Positions 5,533-7,104 of a stretch of 7,104 bases of DNA are shown here, one piece after another. The notes below the pieces were generated by a model. The model worked only from the letters and a program-made list of their open reading frames with translations, did no database searches and was not told the DNA's origin. Each line of letters opens with the position of its first letter. The stretch's first letter is position 1. Source of the DNA: DATIXD01 sp035518875 (GTDB lineage: Bacteria; Pseudomonadota; Gammaproteobacteria; Methylococcales; Methylococcaceae); assembly GCA_035518875.1 (NCBI GenBank), contig DATIXD010000065.1, positions 1 through 7,104 of the forward strand. Reading direction: 5' to 3'. The position numbers and the translations under genes were made by a program.

Positions 5533-5790
5533 ATGGGATCGACAGCAAGTCGGGCAATGGAAGATGGGTCACGCTTTCGCCACAGGCGCTGACGCGAGTT
5601 CCAGTGCTTCGTCTGGGCGTCTCCTGCCGATGCCTTTCGGAACCGAATTACCGTCATCGGAATGGTCTCCCGACGCATAGCGCGATTGGCCAAGGATCCG
5701 GCTTTGGCCCAGGATGCCGAGATACTCCATCAGGAGATAGAATTGCTGGAATCCGATTTGGAGCGGTTTGAGAAATATATTGAAACCTGA
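5533..5790 (+). pseudogene. Short unrecognised reading frame interrupted by an in-frame TGA
   Basis: From ATG 5533 (GAGGG a few bases upstream) the frame codes 19 residues ending FRHRR and hits TGA at 5590-5592. It then continues openly for 65 codons: REFQCFVWASPADAFRNRIT, a basic segment VSRRIARLAKDPALAQ, and an acidic amphipathic helix EILHQEIELLESDLERFEKY before TGA 5788. The second part looks like real coding sequence of a helical or coiled-coil protein. If translated on its own it could start at ATG 5662 (42 residues), but that ATG has no ribosome binding site. I do not recognise the family. Either a small gene broken by one nonsense change (CGA to TGA would fit) or a relic; a chance frame cannot be excluded. 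Confidence 0.4.
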
Positions 5791-5807
5791 AATCTGGGAA
5801 GAGTTGG

Positions 5808-5837
5808 TTAAAGATTGACTGATTCGATATCTATATT
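5808..5837 (+). promoter_or_regulatory. Weak candidate promoter of pckA
   Basis: TTAAAG (5808-5813) and TATATT (5832-5837) are separated by 18 bases in an AT-rich stretch upstream of pckA. A better -35 hexamer, TTGACT (5815-5820), has no good -10 at the right distance. The region clearly suits a promoter, but the exact elements are uncertain. Confidence 0.25.
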
Positions 5838-5856
5838 GATGTCATAGCTCTATGGG

Positions 5857-5864
5857 AAAGGAGG
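5857..5864 (+). promoter_or_regulatory. Strong ribosome binding site of pckA
   Basis: AAAGGAGG lies six bases before the ATG at 5871, a near-perfect Shine-Dalgarno match. It fixes the start and predicts high translation. Confidence 0.8.
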
Positions 5865-5870
5865 ATTTTT

Positions 5871-7104
5871 ATGGAGATCCGCGATTTTGTGCCTGACCAT
5901 CAACTGGATCATGTAGGACTGCATCATCTGGGGCAGGTGTACTGGAACCGGTCCACACCGGAGCTCTACGAGCACGCCATACGCCGCTATGAGGCGCAGA
6001 TCGCCCACCTGGGTCCTTTGGTGGTTTCCATGGGTCAGCATACCGGTCGGGCCGCAAAGGACAAGTACGTGGTGGATGAACCCAAAACCACCCAGGATAT
6101 CTGGTGGGGAACCGTCAACGTGAAATACCCTGAGGAGAAATTCAGCGCCCTCCACCAGCGCATGGCAGCCTATCTTCGTGGAAAGACCGCGTTTGTGCAG
6201 GACTGTTACGCAGGGGCGGATGAAAGGTACCGACAATCCCTGCGAGTCATTACGGAATTTGCCTGGCACAGCATTTTTGCCCGCAACATGTTCATCCAGT
6301 TGCCCAGGGATCCTACCTTGATCAAGGCTTTCGTCCCGGATTTCACCGTGGTTCACTGCCCCAATTTCCACGCGGACCCGGATGATGACCTTACCAGGAG
6401 CGGGACCTTTGTCGCCCTTCATCTCACTAAGAAGCTGGTGCTGATCGGCGGCACCGCTTATGCCGGGGAGATCAAGAAATCCATCTTTACTGTCCTCAAT
6501 TTTCTGCTGCCCGCTCAGGATGTGCTTTCCATGCACTGCTCTGCCAACGTGAACAAGGATGACCCGGACGACGTCGCCATCTTCTTCGGCTTGTCCGGGA
6601 CAGGAAAGACTACGCTGTCAGCGGACCCGGGGCGACTGCTCATCGGGGACGACGAGCACGGTTGGTCGGATACGGGGATCTTCAATTTCGAGGGAGGATG
6701 CTATGCCAAGGTCATCCGACTTTCAAAGACCTCGGAGCCTGAAATCTATGAGTGCACCCGCCGTTTTGGGACGGTTTTGGAGAATGTGGCGATGAACACA
6801 ATCCTGCGCCGTCTCGATTTGGATGATGCGAGTCTGACGGAAAACACCCGGGCTTCCTACCCCCTTACTCATCTGCCCAATATTGTTCCGTCCAGGATGG
6901 CCGGTCACCCGCGCAATGTGATCTTCTTGACGGCCGATGCCTTTGGGGTTCTTCCCCCAATCTCAAAGCTCACAGAGGATCAGGCCATGTACCACTTCAT
7001 CAGCGGTTACACCGCCAAGGTGGCGGGAACGGAAAAGGGGGTCAAGGAGCCCACCGCTACATTCAGCGCATGTTTCGGTGCCCCGTTTATGGTGCGTCAT
7101 CCGT
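5871..7104 (+). CDS. pckA: Phosphoenolpyruvate carboxykinase (ATP), 3' end outside window
   Basis: This cytosolic enzyme interconverts oxaloacetate + ATP and PEP + CO2 + ADP, the first committed step of gluconeogenesis or, in reverse, an anaplerotic CO2-fixing step. 411 codons are visible without a stop; the family is about 530 residues, so the last fifth is missing only because the window ends. Visible landmarks are: substrate-binding GRAAKDKY (R60); AGEIKKS (K202, K203); MHCSANV (H222); the kinase-1a P-loop GLSGTGKTTLS at 240-250 (K246, T247); kinase-2 GDDEHGW at 259-265 (metal-binding D261); NFEGGCYAK; ENTRASYP (R327); and SGYTAKVAGTEKG. The P-loop and DDEHGW mark the ATP-dependent class, not the GTP class. 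The start is fixed by a strong ribosome binding site. It follows an 80-base gap after an unrelated relic, so it is probably its own transcription unit. Confidence 0.97.
   Translation, partial: MEIRDFVPDHQLDHVGLHHLGQVYWNRSTPELYEHAIRRYEAQIAHLGPLVVSMGQHTGRAAKDKYVVDEPKTTQDIWWGTVNVKYPEEKFSALHQRMAAYLRGKTAFVQDCYAGADERYRQSLRVITEFAWHSIFARNMFIQLPRDPTLIKAFVPDFTVVHCPNFHADPDDDLTRSGTFVALHLTKKLVLIGGTAYAGEIKKSIFTVLNFLLPAQDVLSMHCSANVNKDDPDDVAIFFGLSGTGKTTLSADPGRLLIGDDEHGWSDTGIFNFEGGCYAKVIRLSKTSEPEIYECTRRFGTVLENVAMNTILRRLDLDDASLTENTRASYPLTHLPNIVPSRMAGHPRNVIFLTADAFGVLPPISKLTEDQAMYHFISGYTAKVAGTEKGVKEPTATFSACFGAPFMVRHP

Noticed and set aside
5850..6536. A 228-codon open frame on the minus strand opposite pckA
   Set aside because: It is the antisense shadow of the conserved PEP carboxykinase reading frame.
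1..7104. CRISPR array, tRNA/rRNA genes or a complete insertion sequence
   Set aside because: No regularly spaced repeats, no cloverleaf or conserved rRNA stretches, and no transposase motif or paired terminal inverted repeats were found by reading.

Overview
The window looks like chromosomal DNA of a Gram-negative bacterium with a double membrane: it has a secreted outer-membrane beta-barrel, a periplasmic M48 metalloprotease and a complete-looking sigma-54 control region. The GAF-type enhancer-binding-protein fragment, the cyclase-type TPR tail and the ATP-dependent PEP carboxykinase together suggest a Desulfobacterota-like or related (Acidobacteriota/Verrucomicrobiota-like) organism. This is an inference from family resemblance and is only moderately certain. 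Base composition is uneven: intergenic and relic stretches around 622-1320 and 2790-3560 are AT-rich, while 3580-5470 is GC-rich.

Layout. 1-621 (+) is the C-terminal TPR region of a larger protein that begins outside the window. 715-1059 (-) is the N-terminal part of a GAF-domain sigma-54 activator that stops before its AAA+ domain. Between this fragment and the next gene lies a compact sigma-54 control region: a perfect 8-bp inverted repeat (1177-1201), a full-consensus IHF site (1215-1227, minus strand) and a near-consensus -24/-12 promoter (1245-1261). It reads into 1324-2589 (+), an uncharacterised outer-membrane beta-barrel protein.

2590-3938 is a gene graveyard. It holds the pore and last helix of a potassium channel (in frame with the barrel gene, just after its stop), the extreme C-terminal tip of an alpha-glucan phosphorylase, a doubtful 96-residue ORF, about 500 bases with no recognisable gene, and an internal piece of a GAF-type sensor/regulator.

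3939-5468 (+) is an intact BepA/YfgC-like M48 metalloprotease with a LysM-like C-terminal segment. 5533-5790 carries a short reading frame interrupted by a stop. 5871 to the window end (+) is pckA, ATP-dependent PEP carboxykinase, with all active-site motifs visible but its C-terminus outside the window.

Apart from the regulator fragment and the sigma-54 promoter, the genes do not form an obvious pathway. The barrel protein and the M48 protease both concern the cell envelope; pckA is a separate central-metabolism unit with its own strong ribosome binding site. No RNA gene, CRISPR array, complete insertion sequence or att site was recognised.
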